Of a DNA stretch of 64,000 nt, positions 60,601 to 64,000 are shown piece by piece. The translations under genes and the position numbers were made by a program. Numbering within the stretch: the first letter of the stretch is position 1; each line of letters begins with the position of its first letter. A model generated the notes under the pieces. It made no database searches. It was not told the origin of the DNA and saw only the letters and a program-made list of their open reading frames with translations. The DNA is taken from positions 248,001 to 312,000 of the forward strand of contig CAJNYU010001441.1 in the NCBI GenBank assembly GCA_905331475.1, in the 5' to 3' direction. Origin of the DNA: Rotaria socialis. Taxonomy: Eukaryota; Rotifera; Eurotatoria; Philodinida; Philodinidae.

Positions 60601-63600
60601 GATACATTAGTTGATGGGCGTTTTACACATGAAGAATCAATTAAAACTCATTTAGATTTATTATCATTTTTATTAAAAAAAGGAAATCTTTATTTAATAT
60701 TAAAACGTAGTGAAGAATTATGGGATACATTAATCACAAATGAAAATGCAAGTTCATTTGATCGTGAACTTGGCTTAAATTGGTTTATAACATGTGTAGA
60801 AGATCTTAGTCGAGATTCACAATTAGCTTTATTTGAAAAACGTGTTTCAAAACTTGATCCAGTACATTTATCACTGAAAGGTAATTTTATTAAAGATATT
60901 AATTTTTTTGAAATACTATTTTGATTATTATAAGGTTATGCTTGTTTTAAATTATATTTTGAACGTTGTAATTTGGAACGATGGAGCCAATCAAGAACTT
61001 TTAATCACAATTCAAATGCATCGACTTCATCAAATGTAAGCACACATTAATTCATATGAAAAGAAACATAGACGTTAAGCATTCATATTAGTAGAATTAA
61101 TCTAGTAAGATAATGATAGTGAGCTATAAAAAAGAATAGAATAATTAAATTTTTCAGATGACCCCAACAAAATCACATCCTTTTCGTTTGAAAAAAGATG
61201 CTCTAGGCGAAATTCGATGTCTCAAGATTGAAGATTCGGAAAATTGAACCATTCTACACCTCTCCATAGTTGATAAAATGAAGATCGTCTTGGTTGCAAA
61301 GTGATTTCATACTTCCAGATGTCCTCTCATTAGTTACGATTGCATGCATTATGTTATTTATCGACATTGCTTCTTGGCTAGTATTGCATAATTATAGTCT
61401 GTTTCATGCTTGTACACTCATTGATAATAATTAAACAAAATGAAACTGATTGAGTTTGAGATGAGGCGGCGAAAGGAGGAATATTTGTTTAACTTGAACA
61501 CAGATTTCATTTTATCAAAAATCTATATGGTGTACTCGACAATATTATTATACATCAAAAGTTTTGTACAGCTAGCAACTAAATTTGATATTTTTCTTCT
61601 TCTAGACTTGTGATTTCGTTTCTATCAATCACGGGTTTATATTCGTAGTACTGACCATTAGATTCTTTTGAATCTGTTCTGTATCTATATCTTTTGATGA
61701 AATATATTTGTGTCTTCTTTCAGTCATAATATGATTATAAGTTACATTTTTGAAATAGATCTTAGCTATTGCTGTCTTACCGAATTTATGTTTTTCTTTC
61801 GAATAGAATGAAATGTTAGATTATCAATGTATTGATGAATTATGGAGTATAATTTTATGTGCTGGTGATGATAACCTCGCAAATGATGCTACGCGTTTTT
61901 TACTCGATTTATATTGTACAAAACAACCAAATCGTACATGTCGTTCAACATCTCAATCACTGCATCAATGCTTTCTTAAAGAAGTCTATACACGTTTAAG
62001 TTCTTTACTTATATCTGCTGATTTACCTTTAACATCATCAACGTCAACAACTGAACAATATTATAAATCTTTAAAATCGTACGGAGAACAATTAATATCA
62101 ATTGATAATTCAATAACTGTAAGTGAATCATCGAATGAAATTGATCATCAATTATGGTTACAAAAGATAGAACGTTTATTTATGATAACAGAAGAATATA
62201 TACATGTTGTTGAACATGAACATTCACTAAATGCTCATATAACATCATTTCATGGTTTAGAATATCAAATAAAAATCATTCTGGGCGAATTAGGTAAAAC
62301 AAATTGTCCGTATGATATTGTAGTTGTTCATTCAAATGATACACTTGATATGTTACGTGCACGACTTGGACTTCATTATAAAGTTCCATCACATGATATA
62401 CATATATCAATACAAAATACACGTCCATTACCTCAATCTTATGATCATCTAGGTCCTATCAATAATGCTATTGCATTACCAGCAAATAATTCTTCATCCT
62501 CCACATCTTCAACATCAACAAATAATAATAATAATAATAATAATGTTCTTGGTCTTTGGTTAAACTCAAAATATTTATATCAAGTTCATATAACACCTGG
62601 TACGACAGTTTATATAAAAATCTTAGGAAACACATATAATCAAACAATAAAAATAAATAATAATGAACCAACACGTCTTTTCTTATGTCATAAATCACAA
62701 AATATCGACAATGACAATTTAACACGTTCAACACCATCAAATATGATAGCAGAAAATCCAAAAGTCTATGATATTTTATATAAATTATCGTATTTAAATG
62801 ATAAAAATATTCATAATCGTATACGAAATCTTCTTCGTTTGATGCCATCAGATATTCGTATTGTTGATTTACTTGATTTAGTATCAATACGTGCAGCTAG
62901 TGTATCGACAAATGAACGACGGCAATCAACAGAAAATATGAACAGTCAACAAATAAATCCTAAACAAGCAATTGAATATGTGTTTAATTTTGATGAATGC
63001 AGTTTAATTAAAATTTTATATAATTTAGAAATTCTCTCAAGTAAACTATCACCATTATCAAATAATATTGGTATTAAACAAAGTTCAAAATTGTTTCGAC
63101 AAGATTTTATTGAACAAGCAGGCGTTGAATTTTTATTTAAATTATTACAATCATTAAATCATTTTATTCAGGATGATTATCAATATTTATTATGTCAAGA
63201 AATAACAATATTAACTTTACAATTAATACAATTGCTATTGTGTGGAAATAATCAACCGGAAGAAAGATTATCACCACCATCACTATCATCATCAAGACCA
63301 ACATCACCAATGGCAGTTGCAGCAAATGATAATATTATTGATACAATTGATTTTGATTTTCAGGCAAAAATTGAACATTTACAATTCGAAGAATTTGTTG
63401 AACAAATAAAACAATTAATCTTTTTATGTTGGGCAGCTGCTGCAGGAAACATACGATTACGTGGACAAGTTTTATCTATTAAAGAACAAGTTAAATTAGA
63501 TCGTCATGTACTATTACAGCAAATTAATGGAAATATTTTTTGTCGAAACAATAGTAAAAATTCATCATCAAATGATTTAACAACTACTAATATACTAAAT

Positions 63601-64000
63601 ACTGTACAATATGGAATTTGTGTTAAAAAAGGTTCAATTTTACCATTAGATAGTGAAATAGCCGAGAGAATTATTGACATTGTTATGTTTTGTTTTGAAA
63701 AAAGACCGGAATTTATTGGTAAGTATGAAGATAAAAGAAATCGTTTTCTTAGATTTATATTTTGTAAGATTTTAATCTGATAAAATATCAGGAGAAAATT
63801 TTGGAAGACTATGTGGAATTAAAATAGAATAGAAGATACGATTGTTGTTCTGTAAAACTTGTTTGGTAATTATGATTATTTTAATATTTTCCATATTGTG
63901 GCAAACTAAAATTATACGATTTCACATTTCTATGTTTATTTCGAAGAGTACGAAAAATCCTACAGTTCAAACCAATCATTGATGAACGAAACGCATACTT
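57674..64000 (+). CDS. USP24: Ubiquitin carboxyl-terminal hydrolase 24, N-terminal part (partial)
   Basis: USP24 is a very large deubiquitinase. Proposed start: exon 57674-57783 (MKRNAHTANSSLTETN), spliced to 57835. A UBA domain follows (NVETLISMGFTDRDLNRKAL to NDIGDAVTFLTG), matching the USP24 N-terminus. Then FLDLETKVYGDNWSIPYKRE (human ESRVLTDHWSIPYKRE), NFNAKMNSLKEVTRHF, EWVIEHSILSKALEGNIDQN, AAAKFNLEQLNHL, and the long helical-repeat exon 61807-63719. That exon holds the ubiquitin-like segment (FHGLEYQIKIIL to HDIHISIQNT), an Asn run and LCWAAAAGNIRLRG. Order follows human USP24 throughout. The last visible donor is after 63719 and the window ends in an intron or an unresolved exon, so the catalytic Cys/His domain lies outside. 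A 771-bp intron spans 61036-61806. Confidence 0.92.
61036..61806 (+). other. Long USP24 intron (771 bp)
   Basis: Donor AAAT|GTAAGC at 61036 and acceptor GAATAG at 61806. It lies just before the exon encoding CIDELWSIILCAGDDNLAND. AT-rich; no element recognised. Confidence 0.6.

Noticed and set aside
62468-62887. 139-codon minus-strand frame opposite USP24
   Set aside because: It is a shadow of the USP24 exon, with Tyr runs produced by the AAT repeat.
1-64000. CRISPR array, bacterial operons or phage genes
   Set aside because: The window has spliced animal genes throughout; the only regular repeats are the MULE arm arrays, which have no spacers.

Overview
The window is eukaryotic nuclear DNA. 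It is AT-rich, its coding genes are broken by many introns of about 45-80 bp with GT/AG ends plus a few of 0.5-1.9 kb, and every recognisable gene is a single-copy animal housekeeping or signalling gene. Gene density, intron style and A/T-ending codons fit a small invertebrate. A bdelloid rotifer is my best guess, but this is inference and not proven by the sequence.

Layout from left to right: a coiled-coil protein of the CCDC34/MAP9 type (+, 412-1903); a short VWA7-like protein that keeps the N-terminal Het-C-like domain but has no von Willebrand A domain (+, 3025-4580); the DNA-repair helicase HELQ (-, 6202-11896); a sigma-1 receptor/ERG2 homologue without introns (+, 12982-13689); a TRPM-type cation channel (-, 15130-32264) split by a transposon; the spliceosomal intron-binding helicase Aquarius (-, 34682-42734); the COPII coat protein SEC24C/D (-, 43043-48562); an immunoglobulin-superfamily membrane receptor (-, 50502-54651); and the N-terminal half of the deubiquitinase USP24 (+, from 57674, running off the right edge).

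The most striking object is a complete Mutator-like (MULE) DNA transposon of about 6.63 kb at 18076-24706. It carries an intact five-exon FLYWCH/MULE transposase and a second intact six-exon gene of unknown family. Its two inverted arms each hold 17 copies of a GC-rich 20-bp repeat. It is flanked by a perfect 8-9 bp target-site duplication (cggtaatta). The target site lies 10 bp inside the TRPM exon that encodes pore helix S6, so the channel gene in this haplotype is interrupted in its coding sequence. A separate 305-bp foldback MITE with TA ends sits in the next TRPM intron. Apart from these, the long gene-free stretches show little beyond simple repeats and small palindromes.

How the genes relate: there is no operon logic here. 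HELQ (DNA repair), AQR (splicing), SEC24 (ER export), USP24 (ubiquitin) and SIGMAR1 (ER membrane) are unrelated core genes. The only real interaction is between the transposon, its two genes and the host TRPM gene.
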